A stretch of DNA of 38,345 nt from a virus, in the IMG/VR virus record IMGVR_UViG_3300045125_000009, positions 1-38,345 of that record; one strand, 5' to 3'. Shown here in pieces: positions 19,601 to 29,212 of this stretch. How positions within the stretch are numbered: the stretch's first letter is position 1; each line of letters begins with the position of its first letter. The notes under the pieces are model-generated. The model made no database searches. It was given only the letters and a program-made list of their open reading frames with translations, and was not told the origin of the DNA. Both the position numbers and the translations under genes were made by a program.

Positions 19601-22600
19601 TGGGAAGGCGAAGTATCGCCAAGTTCACAACGTAATGTGGTAATGGCTCCAGCTAAAGGTACGGCTGGTCGGGTCGATCCTGCGCAAGCAAAGTTGCTAA
19701 ATATCTATGCTTCGCTGAAGGGTTTGCTAACACGACAGGAAGGGGTTGGCTGGCATAAACCATATTATGCAAGCTACCCGTCGTGACGCCAATGGGCTTG
19801 ATATTAACGTCGGCAGACCTCTTACCCCACAAGAAACCGTTGATTTAAGCAACGCCATTGGCGCGTGGATGCTTGAAAACAACAAGGGTGAAGATGGAAT
19901 GATTCGTTTGCCTTGATTAGTAGCCCGAATGGGATCAGACTTGTCAACTTTGGTGTCATCGAAAATTCGCAGTTGCAAAGCGACATCATCCAAGTCGCGG
20001 AAAAAGTTTTGCCTGATGCAAAGGCAAAAATGTTTTCGTCGGATGGTGATATGCCTTCCAACAATTGGAGAGAAAATTCAGATGGGCAAGATTACGTTGG
20101 ACGGATTCGTGCCGAAGGACGATCCGATGTTTTGGACTGGGCCGCAAATGTTCTCGCGCCCAGAATACAGCAGGTCTTCGAGGACTTCAGTCAGCGGTAC
20201 GGATGGGAGACCCCGGCTCAATCGCCATTGCTCCAAAAGCAAAGCGTGAAGAGTTCCTCAAGGCGAAGGCCAAGAAGTCCGAGGCTCCTTTAGCCCCGAA
20301 GAGCTGACGATCCGGCTGACCAAGGCGCAGGATCTTTCGACGTTCCTGCACGAAAGCGGTCATTTCTACCTGCACATGCTGGTCAATCTGGCGTCACGGC
20401 CAGACGCCCCGGCAGATGTGCGCAAGGACGCCGAGACGATCTGAACTGGTTTGGTGGAGAAGGCACACCGGAGATGAACCAGTTTGATGCATGGCTGAAT
20501 ATGTCGGTCGACGAGCAGCGGCCGAGCCATGAGCGGTTTGCCCGTAGTTTCGAGGTGTACTGCCGAGGCAAGCCCCCTCGACCGAACTGCAACCAATGTT
20601 CGATCGGTTCCGTTCGTGGCTGATGTCTGTCTATCGGTCGCTGATGGAGCGCGCCAAGGCCACGTTCGGTCGCGAGGTGTCGTTCGGTAGGCCATGCAGG
20701 CTGAACTTAACGACGAGGTTCGTGCCGTGTTCGATCGCCTGCTTGCCACGCAGGAAGAAATTGAGGCCAAGGAAGCCGCCCAGTCTCCATGGGTATGCTG
20801 TTCAAGACGGAAGCCGAGGCCAAGAAGTTTGGCGTCGACTGGAATGCCTATCAGGCGCAAGGAGAGGCCGCTACGCAGCAAGCAATCAGCGACCTAGCCG
20901 CCAAGTCCATCCAAGACATGAAGTGGCTGGAAAACGCGCTCGCAGTCGGTTATTGACCAAGTTGCAGCGGGAAGAGAAGGAGCTCGCCGGAATGTGCGCT
21001 CTATGGTGCGGCCGGAGATCCTTCTCAGCCGCTGTACCGGGCGTGGTCATATCTGACCGGCCCTTTGACTGACGACCCGAACGCGGAGCCGACGAGCCGT
21101 TTTAGTCCTGAGTACCTAGAGCAGGTCACGGCCAGCAAGGAAGTGGTGGCCGAACTGCGCAAGCTCAGGATGGTAGCCGGCCCCGTCTGACATCAAGAAA
21201 GGCGTGAGCGGCGAACATCCAGACACGGTAGCCGAGACCTTTGGATTTCTCCAGCGGTTCGGAACTGATCCGCGCCATCCTTGCATCGCCGACCCCAGAT
21301 GAGGCAGAGAAATCAATGCCGCGACTGACGCTCGGATGCTGCGTGACTTCTCTGACTTGTCCACGGCAGAAGGGGCGCAACAATGCAGTCAATGCCGCGC
21401 TGGCTAACGACGCCAGAACTCGGATGGTTGAGACAGAACTGTCTGCGCTCGAGCAGGCAATGGCACCGACTGTCACGATCGGCGGTCGTGAGCAGCGGAC
21501 GCTGCCGGGTGCAGCGAAGGCGTTTGCACGGTCTGTCATTAACCGATTAAAGATTCGCGATGTGCGTGTCAGCCAGTACAGCGGAAGTGCTGCTCGAGCT
21601 GCGCGTAATGCTGACCGTGCGGTGAAGCGCGGGAAGCTGGCCGAAGCTGCGCTTGAGAAACGTAATCAGTTGGTGAACAACTACGCTGCGCGGTTTGCGG
21701 GTGAGGCGCTTGATGATGTGAAGAAGGTCTTGCCTACCTAAAGAAGTTTACGAAGGAAGGCACCCGCAAGAACATTGACCCTGAGTATCTTGATCAGATC
21801 GATCGAATACTTGAGCGGTTCGACCTGCGGCAGAAAACCCTGCGCAGAACTTGATCGGCGTTCTGCCCTTGCTCAGTTTATTGAGAACCAGAAAGAACTC
21901 GGCATCGAACCTGATCTTCCTGCGCACATCGTCAACGAAGCACAGGCTGTCAATTACAAGAACCTGACCGTCGAGGAGTTCGCTGGTCTGGTGGACAGTA
22001 TCCGTCAGATAGAACACTTTGGTCGGTTGGAAGCGGAAACTGTTGCTCGCTAAAGATAAGCGCGAGTTCGATGCCTTGATGGCAGAGATCCGCGCGTCTG
22101 TCATTGCTAACGATCAGGGCCGTGTTGCTGACAATCGCACCCGTACAGATCTTGGCAACATCCTGTCTCGAGCATTCAAGTCATTCACGGCAGCGCATCG
22201 AAAGATGTCCAGCATGTGTGTATGAGATTGATGGCTTCAAGGACGGTGGCCCATTGTGGGATGCGCTGGTTCGTACTGCTAACGAGCGCGGTAACTGGGA
22301 GGCTGACAAGCAGGCTGAGCTAACTACGCGCCTTGCACAGTTATTGAAAGCGTTGCCGAAAGAACGAGCGTTTGGGAAAGGCCGTTATTTCCCGATGATC
22401 AATGACAGTCTGAAGCAGGAAGAGAGACTTGCCGTCGCGTTGAACTGGGGCAACGAAGGCAACCGCCAGCGATTGCTTGATGGCCGCAACTGGACAACGG
22501 ACGGAGTGCAACAAGTTCTCGATTCTCTGTCGCAGGAAGAATGGGATTTTGTGCAGGGCGTATGGGATACGTTTGAAAGTCTGCGCCCTGAGATTGCACG

Positions 22601-24088
22601 GGTCGAACGTAATCTCATGGGCAAGGAGCCTGAGTGGATTGAGGCCGTGCCTATTCAAACCAAGTTCGGCACATATCGCGGCGGCTATTACCCAGCCGTG
22701 TATGACCCCGGCGAAAGTCTGCGCACCGAACAGTTGAACGCTGAAGAAGAAGCGAAGCGACAACTTCGCGGCGCTCGTACCGCGGCGACTGTCCGTAGCA
22801 ATTTTGTTAAGGGCCGCGCTGAGCAGGTCAAGGGTCGACCGATCCTGCTGACGATGGATGCAACCTTCAACGGATTGACAGACGTCGTGCATTACCTTGC
22901 CTACAAGGAATGGTTGGTCGATGCCAACAGAATCCTTCGAGCTGTCGACGGCACGATCCGCGAGCGTTATGGCGCGGAGATGACTCGGCAGTTACGCACC
23001 GCGGTTGAGGCTATTGCCGCTGGTGAGCAGAACAATCCACACGCGCTTGATAAGCCGCTGCGCCATATTCGCATTGGCTCAATGGTTGCTGGCCTTGGGT
23101 TCAATATCGTCAACGCAGTCATGCAGCCGCTCGGCTTAACGCAGTCGATGGTGCGCATTGGGCCGAGGTACATTGCACAAGGCGTTGCTGCCTTTGCAAA
23201 GAACCCAGTCAAACTTGCGACGTCTGTACTCGAGAAGTCCTCGTTTATGCGCAATCGCAAGAGAACGCAGAATAGAGAACTAAACGAGTTGCGCAATAGT
23301 TTGCGAGGCAAGACTGAATCCCGGCAGTTTATCGACGGCGCGATGTTCTTGCCGATGACCGCGATCCAGATGACGGTTGATATACCGACATGGTGGGGCG
23401 CGTATCAGAAAGCACAGACCGAGGGCTTTGACGAGGACACCTCTGTTCAGATTGCGGATCAGGCTGTTCTTGCCTCACTAAGGTGGCGGACAAACCAAAG
23501 ACCTCGCTGCAATTCAGCGCGGGTCTGAGTTTGTAAAAATCTTCACGGTGTCTCTACGGGTACTTCAACACCGCCTACAACCTTGGGGTCGAGCGCATAC
23601 GCGCGACAAACCCACGCAGTCCTTCGCAGGTCGCACGGCTTGCGACCGATTTGTTGTTAATTTATTCAATCCCCGCCGTATTTGGTGCGTTGATCAAGGA
23701 AGCGTTCAAGATCGGCGACGACGATGACGATGAGGAGATTGCAAACAAGTTAGCAGCCGAACAAGTGTCTTTCCTTTTCGGAACGATGGTCGGTGTCCGT
23801 GAAGCCGCGGGCGCTGCGCAGATCATGCTCGGGCTGTCGACCTCCGGCGGTCTTGGGTATAACGGGCCGGCCGGGTTGCGGTTCTTCAACGAACTGAACA
23901 AGTTTGCGCAACAGGCAAACCAAGACGAACTCGATCGGGCATTTGTCCGCGCTGGCGTAAACGTGGCCGGCATTGCCCTGCACTTGCCGTCTGCTCAGAT
24001 CAATCGAACCGTCGACGGAGTGATTGCCATGAGCGAAGGGCGTACTGAGAACCCGATGGCCTTAATCGGCGGGGCTCCACCACAGTAA
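16632..24088 (+). CDS. Giant polyvalent internal virion protein with zincin motif
   Basis: About 2,480 residues after joining more than twenty frame changes. Order seen: start MPTLQEWLNKQNDENLSGKL; a hydrophobic segment near residue 120 (SLTGGVLGVGAMAAGALRTA); a second near 330 (LVATIVGVGGNVAIT); and a helical region with ESLYIDSQALMQSG. Next is a conserved block at nt 18480-19780 (YSPQAKVDANSTFAIRAWAQ, ARELGWEPQQVQAAIWVAMK, PGIHTAPYEQQLEFQQAIDR). An HExxH zinc-protease motif follows in LSTFLHESGHFYLHML (nt 20335-20380, about residue 1240). Long coiled coils come next, then RPILLTMDATFNGLTDVVHY and an amphipathic C-terminal part (IRIGSMVAGLGFNIVNAVMQ) with a DDDDDEE stretch. Position equals T7 gp16. 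Such polyvalent proteins are packaged in the virion and ejected into the host. I see no lytic transglycosylase motif. Confidence 0.8.
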
Positions 24089-24090
24089 TC

Positions 24091-24109
24091 TATAATGCCG
24101 GGTAGGCAT
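24091..24109 (+). promoter_or_regulatory. Possible -10 element and small hairpin before the fibre genes
   Basis: A perfect TATAAT lies at 24091-24096, just after the polyvalent gene stop, and ATGCC/GGCAT (24095-24109) can form a five-pair hairpin. No TTGACA-like box stands 16-18 bases upstream, so a normal sigma70 promoter is not proven. GGAG (24114-24117) is the ribosome site of the following ATG at 24123. Confidence 0.3.
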
Positions 24110-24122
24110 ATCGGAGACGACC

Positions 24123-24728
24123 ATGACCGTTTCATCGACAACTGCAAGAGTTAGTTACTCCGGCAACGGAACGACGACCGCATTCACGGTGCCGTTCTAC
24201 TTTCTAGCGAACAGCCAGCTCGGCGTCTCGCTCTACTCCTCTGCCGGCGTCGAGACCGTGCAGCTCTTGGACACCAACTACACGGTGACAGGGGCTGGCG
24301 TCACAAGTGGTGGCACCGTCACTATGACCGTCGCTCCGGCGACCGGGACTACGCTGGTCATCTACCGGGGAGTACCGCTGACTCAGGCAACCGACCTGCT
24401 CCCGAACGACAGGCTGCCGGCAGAGTCCATCGAGCAGTCGCTCGACAAGCTGACGATGCTGACCCAGCAGCTCAACGAGGGCGTGGTCAGGTCGATCCGC
24501 ACCCCGATCGGGGATAGCTCTGCTCTCGATATGCGACTGCCTACGGTGGCAAATAGGCTGCGAAAGGTCTTGGGATTTGACTCGACCGGCAAGCCGTACC
24601 TATTCAATTCTGTTGACGACTTGGAAAACATCATCGCAAACGGTAACCCCTTGGCGAGTTTCCCTGTGGATTTGGGAAGCGTAGCGGATGCGGTTATCAT
24701 CTACCGCTACGACCTCGGAGGTCTCTGA
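24123..24728 (+). CDS. Tail fibre adaptor, T7 gp17 N-terminal domain type
   Basis: An unbroken protein of 201 residues. It begins MTVSSTTARVSYSGNGTTTA and continues FTVPFYFLANSQLGVSLYSS, LLDTNYTVTGAGVTSGGTVT, TGTTLVIYRGVPLTQATDLL and LPAESIEQSLDKLTMLTQQL, the N-terminal attachment domain known from T7-like tail fibres. The C-terminus (RLRKVLGFDSTGKPYLF, then DDLENI) is a short connector. In T7 this domain binds the tail where adaptor and nozzle meet. Because the gene ends directly after it, the protein looks like a separate adaptor to which other fibres or the following tailspike could dock. One base separates its stop and the next ATG. Confidence 0.85.
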   Translation: MTVSSTTARVSYSGNGTTTAFTVPFYFLANSQLGVSLYSSAGVETVQLLDTNYTVTGAGVTSGGTVTMTVAPATGTTLVIYRGVPLTQATDLLPNDRLPAESIEQSLDKLTMLTQQLNEGVVRSIRTPIGDSSALDMRLPTVANRLRKVLGFDSTGKPYLFNSVDDLENIIANGNPLASFPVDLGSVADAVIIYRYDLGGL

Positions 24729-24729
24729 C

Positions 24730-26425
24730 ATGTCAAGCGAGCTTAAACACCGACGCGGAACAACGTCGCAGCACAGCGTCTTTACTGGCGCAATCGGTGA
24801 GTTTACCTACGACACCGACAAGAAGGCGATCGTCACGCACGACGGCACGACGATGGGCGGCCTGCCGGGTGGCGGGTTCAAGCAGTCTACCGCGGCCAGC
24901 GTTCGCTCTACAGAGGCGAAACTGCGCGAGGCTCCGAGCGTTGTTGACTACGGGGCAGACCCGACCGGCGTGGCAGACAGCACCTCGGCGTTCACGACCG
25001 CGCTCTCTTTGCATGCCAATGTGTTTGTGCCGGCTGGCCGATACCGCATCAACGGCACGGTCACGGTTCCGAACGGTTGCAGCCTGTTTGGCGCTACCGC
25101 GACCGGAGACTATTACCCGTCGTATCCGTACACCGATGGCACCCTGCTCTTTAAGGACGCGGCCAGCACGGCCGGCCCGATCATCAGACTCAGCGAGTGC
25201 TCGAGCATTCGCCACATGCAGTTTGATCACCAGAAGATCAACGGCGGCACGGACGGCATCATCGCCCTGCACCCGACCCTGACTACGCTCTATGCGTCGA
25301 TCCAAAACATCTACATCATGGGTCACCGCACGACCGACACGACCGGCGCGACGAGCTGCTACGGCATCAAGTTCGACGGCTCGGCGACGACCGCTCGGGT
25401 GCAGTTCTTCAACCGGGTGAGCAACGTCCATATCACGAACTGTGACGTCGGCGTGTTCCTCGGCGGTCTGGCGAATGCCAACGTATTCACGAACATGATC
25501 TCTCGCGAGTGCCATGTTCACTACGAGTTGAAGGGCAACGCCACGCACGGCTGTCATTGAAAACGTGTTCAGCGGGTTTAGGCTGCTTCACGATTGTCAC
25601 GATGTCTCCGCTTGCGATCTGCTTCAAGCTGACGCAGTACGCGGCGAACAACGTATTCACCGGCTACTCAACGGAAGCCTACGGATACGAGTTCTCAGAA
25701 GGGGCAACTGGCAACTCGAATAACATCTTCCTCGGCCAGTCCAACGAAAACGCTTCGTGGACTTCGCAGGCAAACCTGCGCTACATGCAGCCAGAGAATG
25801 TTAAGAACTTCACAAAGCATTACCTGACGAGCAAGACGACCAACGATCGCAACGTCGTCGGTACGGGCGCAACGTACTTCGAGCAGTTCTTTATCGACGG
25901 CACCATGCCGGAAGCGAACAACAACACCGGCACGTTTGTCGCCGCGGACGCCGACAGCAAGGTCATCTTCCGTTTCAACGACACGTTCAAATTCCAAAAC
26001 TTCAAGAGCTTTGGCGCTCGGCTGAAGGTGTACGTCTACGGCAACAGCGGTTCAGGCATGCATGTCGTGGATGTGACGTTTAAGTATCTGGTCGCCGACA
26101 GCGCGACGTCGCCGTATGCGGCCAAACTCTGCGTGAACCAAGTGTTCAACAACCCGACCGAGCGGTCAGATCACCGGCTTGTATTTCATATCCGGCAAGA
26201 CGGGCAACGTCACGCAAGGCATTGGCATTACCTGCGGCAACTTTTGGCGCTTTCCCGGTGGTCAACATCCGCTGCGTACTCGAGTATGAGGTGTTTGATT
26301 ACGCGACCGACTCTGACTTCTTCGACAATTACGTTGGCCTCAAGACCAAGACGACTGCTGCCGCGACGGCTGACGATGTCACCGACGCCATCAGTCTACT
26401 GACCGTGGCGCAAACGACGATCTAA
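24730..26425 (+). CDS. Tailspike with Mtd-type N-terminus and beta-helix
   Basis: About 560 residues. Residues 1-50 (SELKHRRGTTSQHSVFTGAI, GEFTYDTDKKAIVTHDGTTM) match the small N-terminal domain of Bordetella phage Mtd and many fibres. Residues about 72-330 begin VVDYGADPTGVADSTSAFTT and VFVPAGRYRINGTVTVPNGC, the pectate-lyase-3 type parallel beta-helix entry, and continue with beta-helix turns rich in Asn and Gly. The C-terminal third (VFRFNDTFKFQNF-like and ENVKNFTKHYLTSKTTNDRN) probably forms the trimer end. The family binds and often cleaves surface polysaccharide; enzyme activity is inferred. Frame changes occur near 25545, 25575, 25605, 26160 and 26260. Its stop shares bases with the stop of the opposing minus-strand gene. 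Confidence 0.8.
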
Positions 26426-26707
26426 ATCTTTCCTTCCTTTCGCAGCTGGGCAATGGTTCTGACCATGCCCTCGAGGTGGAGAAGTTTGACGTAATCGCGA
26501 TCAAGACTCGGTGTGGCTGCGCCGATCTATCGCGTCGTGGCAGCTTGAGCAGGCCCATGAGCCGATGGCGTCGTCAGGCTTGTGTCCCATGCCGCTAACG
26601 TTAGACAGCCTGTAATGGGCTAATACGACGGTCTCGCTATTGTGGTTGCAGATACCCGGTATCCGCACCATGCAGCCGCGGCCGCGGGCTTCCTTGCGTA
26701 GGTTCAC
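26422..26707 (-). CDS. DUF1364 nuclease-like zinc protein
   Basis: The GTG at 26707 (GTGA overlap with the upstream stop) gives VNLRKEARGRGCMVRIPGIC, then NSETVVLAHYRLSNVSGMGH and KPDDAIGSWACSSCHDAIDR. After a frame change near 26510 it ends LDRDYVKLLHLEGMVRTIAQ and LRKEGKI, about 94 residues. CxxxxxxxC, AHYR and CSSCHD..DRR are the invariant features of the DUF1364 family (phage lambda-type nin-region proteins, HNH-like with a bound metal). A role in DNA recombination or repair is inferred from its partners NinB and Erf. It is the last gene of the minus operon. Confidence 0.8.
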
Positions 26708-27046
26708 CAGTAGTACGCCGGTCTGATTTCAGGCATCCGTGTCGCCGCCTTGGTAACTGAGGGTTGCTTGCGGGTGCGGAAGAAACCAGCATGCTCTGGG
26801 TACGAGCGCATAAACCGACGCGGAGTATAGGGCGCGGTAGTTGTTGTTGAGTTTGAATGACGTCACCCCGTCGCCGCCGACGCTATCCTTTTCCCAGCGT
26901 ATGCGCTCGAAGATTGCATTCACGGAATAGTTCTTATACCCGCGATCGATCATCTGGAATGTGAACTGAACAAAGAGATGCCAGACCTCGGGATGCTGGT
27001 AATGAAACTCAGTAACCTGCTGGCGCATTTCTTCCTGTCTATTCAT
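26704..27046 (-). CDS. Conserved protein of the recombination operon
   Basis: ATG 27046 overlaps the end of ninB by eight bases. The protein begins MNRQEEMRQQVTEFHYQHPE and has VWHLFVQFTFQMIDRGYKNY, SVNAIFERIRWEKD and FKLNNNYRALYSASVYAL. A frame change near 26795 recovers GFFRTRKQPSVTK, ending EIRPAYYW with the TGA overlapping the DUF1364 start. Total is about 113 residues. The scheme FH..HPEVW.LF..FT..MI.RG...YS.NAIFERIRW and NN.YR..Y....... F.R(S/T)R is widespread in phages and has a winged-helix-like look. No function is established to my knowledge. Confidence 0.68.
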
Positions 27047-27443
27047 ATCTCGGCTCCGGTATGTGAATCCCCATCTCGGCGCAGCGCACCTCGATGACGG
27101 AGATGTAGTCACGGAATTCCTGCTTGGTCATCTTGCTCGATCGCTTGAGGGGCTTGTGACGCTTCCTGCCGAAACCCTCGATGATCTCTGAACCGAAGGT
27201 CTCGATCAGGAAATACTCATGCAGATCCTGTTTCGTCCAGCCTCGCAGCGCCTCGCCGCCTCCCTCAAGGATGGATGGATACACCACCCCCCAGAGAAAG
27301 GCATTCTGCTGGTCGGTACGTTTGGGCTTGAATGCCTCAATCGATACCTGCCAGCTAATGGCGGGATCGAGCTCGCGCACCAGAACAGACACCGCATCGG
27401 CAATCTGCTCTGGGCGCGTACCTTTTGGGAATACTCGCAACAC
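27039..27443 (-). CDS. ninB: NinB-like recombination protein
   Basis: An unbroken gene of 134 codons with GTG start, directly after the upstream stop. It contains IEAFKPKRTDQQNAFLWGVV, EALRGWTKQDLHEYFLIETF and the C-terminal SKMTKQEFRDYISVIEVRCA. TDQQNAFLWG matches the RT..QN..LW signature of NinB (lambda Orf); WTKQDLHEYF and the Ser-rich turn followed by F..YI..I...... are the other conserved parts. Lambda Orf binds single-stranded DNA and helps RecA or Red recombination by replacing RecFOR. The neighbouring Erf gene supports this. Confidence 0.78.
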   Translation of the reverse strand: MLRVFPKGTRPEQIADAVSVLVRELDPAISWQVSIEAFKPKRTDQQNAFLWGVVYPSILEGGGEALRGWTKQDLHEYFLIETFGSEIIEGFGRKRHKPLKRSSKMTKQEFRDYISVIEVRCAEMGIHIPEPRYE

Positions 27444-27734
27444 TTAGAACGGGATCTTGTCGTCGTGCATTTCGGCGGTTGCCCAGTTTGCTTCCGTCAG
27501 CTCGCCTTTCGGCGGCGGCTTACGGTCTGGGAATCCGTCTTTGGGTTTGATGCTCAAGCTAAAGAATTTCGAGCCCGGTTCCTTTGCGGTCGGGCCGGCA
27601 GTTTTAACCCATGCATTCAGCCAGTATTCCACGCCGCCGACATTGAGCGATCCCGTGTACTCAGGATGATTATCGGTCGGGCGCTGTTTTGCTTTGCCGA
27701 GGGTTCCGGTGTTGGTTCGATCAAACTGCTTCAT
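27444..27734 (-). CDS. Hypothetical protein of the recombination operon, 96 aa
   Basis: An unbroken gene, ATG overlapping the erf stop (ATGA), stop directly abutting the ninB GTG. It begins MKQFDRTNTGTLGKAKQRPT, contains NVGGVEYWLNAWVKTAGP and SKFFSLSIKPKDGF, and has a polar Pro/Lys-rich tail ending HDDKIPF. The core, two beta segments with G..Y.L..W and KFFSL..K.K, occurs in small phage proteins next to single-strand annealing genes. It may be a compact OB-like DNA-binding partner, but that is a guess; I recognise no named family with confidence. Confidence 0.6.
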   Translation of the reverse strand: MKQFDRTNTGTLGKAKQRPTDNHPEYTGSLNVGGVEYWLNAWVKTAGPTAKEPGSKFFSLSIKPKDGFPDRKPPPKGELTEANWATAEMHDDKIPF

Positions 27735-28418
27735 GCTCTTTGCTCCTTTGCCATCTGGACGTATTTCTTAATCGCACCGCGCTCTTTGGCGCTCATGGCG
27801 TCGGCGACCGCGATGTAGAGATCGTGGTCGGTGCTGATCCGCTCATGGATACCGAGGACTGCGATCGCGATGTCTTTCTCCTCGGCGTCAAGATCGAACG
27901 CTGCGCGAAACTCGCTGACGAACTGGTCGCGCTTACTGGTATCCGCGGCCTTGCCAAGTTCTCCTCGAGGATCGACCGTGAACCCGCCGCGCACCTCATG
28001 CGTCGTGCTGTCGGCGTCGTTGTCTCCCTCTGTCGGAATGCAGAATGTCTGGATCGCGGCGTACTTGTATGCCGCGCTCATGGCCTTGTTGCTGGCCTTA
28101 TCACCTGAAGTCCATTGCCTCTCCTATCGTGACGATCGTGTGCTTGGAACCATCCTCAGCCGCGACGAAATCAAACTCGACGGTGAGGCAGACGTAGAAC
28201 AGGGCGGTGCCAGATCGGTTCTGGCGTTCAATAACCTCGCGATCCTTGACGCGGGGCAGAATGCAGAGCCCGTGTTTGGCGAGCAACGGCGAGAGTGCGC
28301 CGTAGACCTGATCAATACCTCGGAAGGCGTAGCCCTGCGAGGTGTTCTTGCTGTCCTTGCTGATACCGACGCGGGACAGTTCCGCGGTGACCGCGGCGAT
28401 CTTCTCATACACTTTCAT
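27731..28418 (-). CDS. erf: Erf-family single-strand annealing protein
   Basis: ATG 28418 gives MKVYEKIAAVTAELSRVGIS, then TSQGYAFRGIDQVYGALSPL, LAKHGLCILPRVKDREVIER and TALFYVCLTVEFDFVAAEDG. Near 28100 one indel separates GEAMDFR from ASNKAMSAAYKYAAIQTFCI, which together form the GEA.D..DKA..KA.SAA.KYA conserved block of the ERF superfamily. The C-terminus (KERGAIKKYVQMAKEQRA) is a helical tail. P22 Erf forms rings on single-stranded DNA and anneals complementary strands, for example to circularise redundant genome ends. Total is about 229 residues, normal length. Confidence 0.85.
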
Positions 28419-28548
28419 CGAGTCTCTCCTTCAGTTCGGCTAGTGCTTTGTTGCAGGCGTCGATTCGTTGTTCTTCGTCGCGCTCTTGCATCTCGAGATC
28501 TTGCTGGTACCACCAGCTTGAGTCGTCGTCGTTCCAGTAGTTTTCCAT
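28405..28548 (-). CDS. Acidic small protein, 47 aa
   Basis: ATG 28548 behind GGGAGA gives MENYWNDDDSSWWYQQDLEM, then a charged helix ERDEEQRIDACNKALAELKE and the end RLDESV. Its stop at 28405 lies inside erf, an overlap of 14 bases, and the AAGGAGAG near its end is the ribosome site of erf, so translation coupling is likely. Trp/Asp-rich start and helical tail; no family known. Short acidic proteins in early operons are often inhibitors or adaptors, but nothing shows that here. Confidence 0.55.
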   Translation of the reverse strand: MENYWNDDDSSWWYQQDLEMQERDEEQRIDACNKALAELKERLDESV

Positions 28549-28578
28549 GGTGTCTCCCGTTTTACTTGTTGCCAGAAC

Positions 28579-28698
28579 TCAGTTCGCAGTCGTCGTTTCT
28601 TGATCACAACTATGCCCGTCACAAGGTTCGACCAACGCGGCGAGCAGATACACGACGATGATCAATGCCACAGCCGGCCAGACTGAAGGGCGCTTCAT
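28579..28698 (-). CDS. Small membrane peptide, 39 aa
   Basis: ATG 28698 overlaps the upstream stop (ATGA). The protein begins MKRPSVWPAVALIIVVYLLA and continues ALVEPCDGHSCDQETTTAN. It has a basic N-terminus, one hydrophobic span (residues 6-23) and a polar tail with two Cys. It could be anchored in the inner membrane with the tail outside, or secreted. There is no clear lipobox. It is intact and without indels, and ends 30 bases before the next ATG of the operon. Unknown function; its place in an early operon rather than the lysis cassette is unusual for a membrane peptide. Confidence 0.5.
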   Translation of the reverse strand: MKRPSVWPAVALIIVVYLLAALVEPCDGHSCDQETTTAN

Positions 28699-28902
28699 AG
28701 GCCGCCCTCCATCTTTTCGATGAGCTGGTCGATCTCAGCGATCGATGCGGTCGGTGGCGTACTTGACGCCATCGGTGTAGCCATCCATGTGGCCGAGTTG
28801 GAACACAAAGCGCAGCAGCGCATCGGCGTTGTCGGGCGTCACGATCGACGCGCCAGACTTCAGGTCGTTAATCACTCGTTCGAGTTCAGCGTTAGCGTTC
28901 AT
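28695..28902 (-). CDS. Small hypothetical protein, early operon
   Basis: ATG 28902 stands four bases after a perfect AAGGAGG (28907-28913 on the reverse strand). It begins MNANAELERVINDLKSGASI and contains ALLRFVFQLGHMDGYTDGVK followed by YATDRID. The span is not a multiple of three; one indel near 28738 joins it to AEIDQLIEKMEGGL, whose TGA overlaps the ATG of the next gene. About 68 residues, mostly helical. No family recognised. Confidence 0.5.
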
Positions 28903-29179
28903 GCGGCCTCCTTGGCGCAGTCAACACACCAGTCGTCGATGGCAGACGGACTTGAGTCACAGGCGACGCAAGTACCGATATAACCTTGGCATCTGACCGC
29001 AGGCGAAGATCTCGCGATCGTCTGCGTCTCGGGAATACTCGGCAATTTTGCCGGTGGCCTTTGCAGTTGTCGCAGCGGGCGATCTCACGGCAGACCCAAG
29101 CGCCTACCGCGGAAGGGCGATAGTCGCTGTCGTGTGTGCGCTCAATCTCAAACAATGCTTTCTGGTTCGTGCGGTACAT
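28899..29179 (-). CDS. Cys-rich zinc-ribbon-like protein
   Basis: The first gene of the minus operon. ATG 29179 follows GGGAGA. It begins MYRTNQKALFEIERTHDSDY and continues AVGAWVCREIARCDNCKGHR. Two indels (near 29030 and 28985) then pass through FPRDADDREIFACGQMP to GYIGTCVACDSSPSAIDDWC and VDCAKEAA. Two CxxC pairs (CDNC, CVAC) plus a later CVDC could bind one or two zinc ions. About 92 residues. It may be a DNA-binding regulator or a structural zinc protein. The stop overlaps the next start (ATGA at 28899-28902). Confidence 0.55.
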
Positions 29180-29212
29180 GTGTGTCTCCCGTTTAGTCTG
29201 TCAACGGAAGTG

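Noticed and set aside
16632-24088. Many separate genes or pseudogenes in place of one giant gene
   Set aside because: The pieces follow each other without ribosome sites, adjacent frames continue the same helical protein, and a single giant gene after the gp15-like gene is the normal order in T7-type phages.
24730-24880. A diversity-generating retroelement, because the spike has an Mtd-like N-terminus
   Set aside because: No reverse transcriptase, no template repeat and no A-rich variable repeat was seen; the N-terminal domain occurs in many fibres.
27181-28661. Plus-strand frames of 88 to 276 codons over the recombination block
   Set aside because: They are opposite erf, ninB and neighbours, which have clear motifs and tight gene overlaps on the minus strand.
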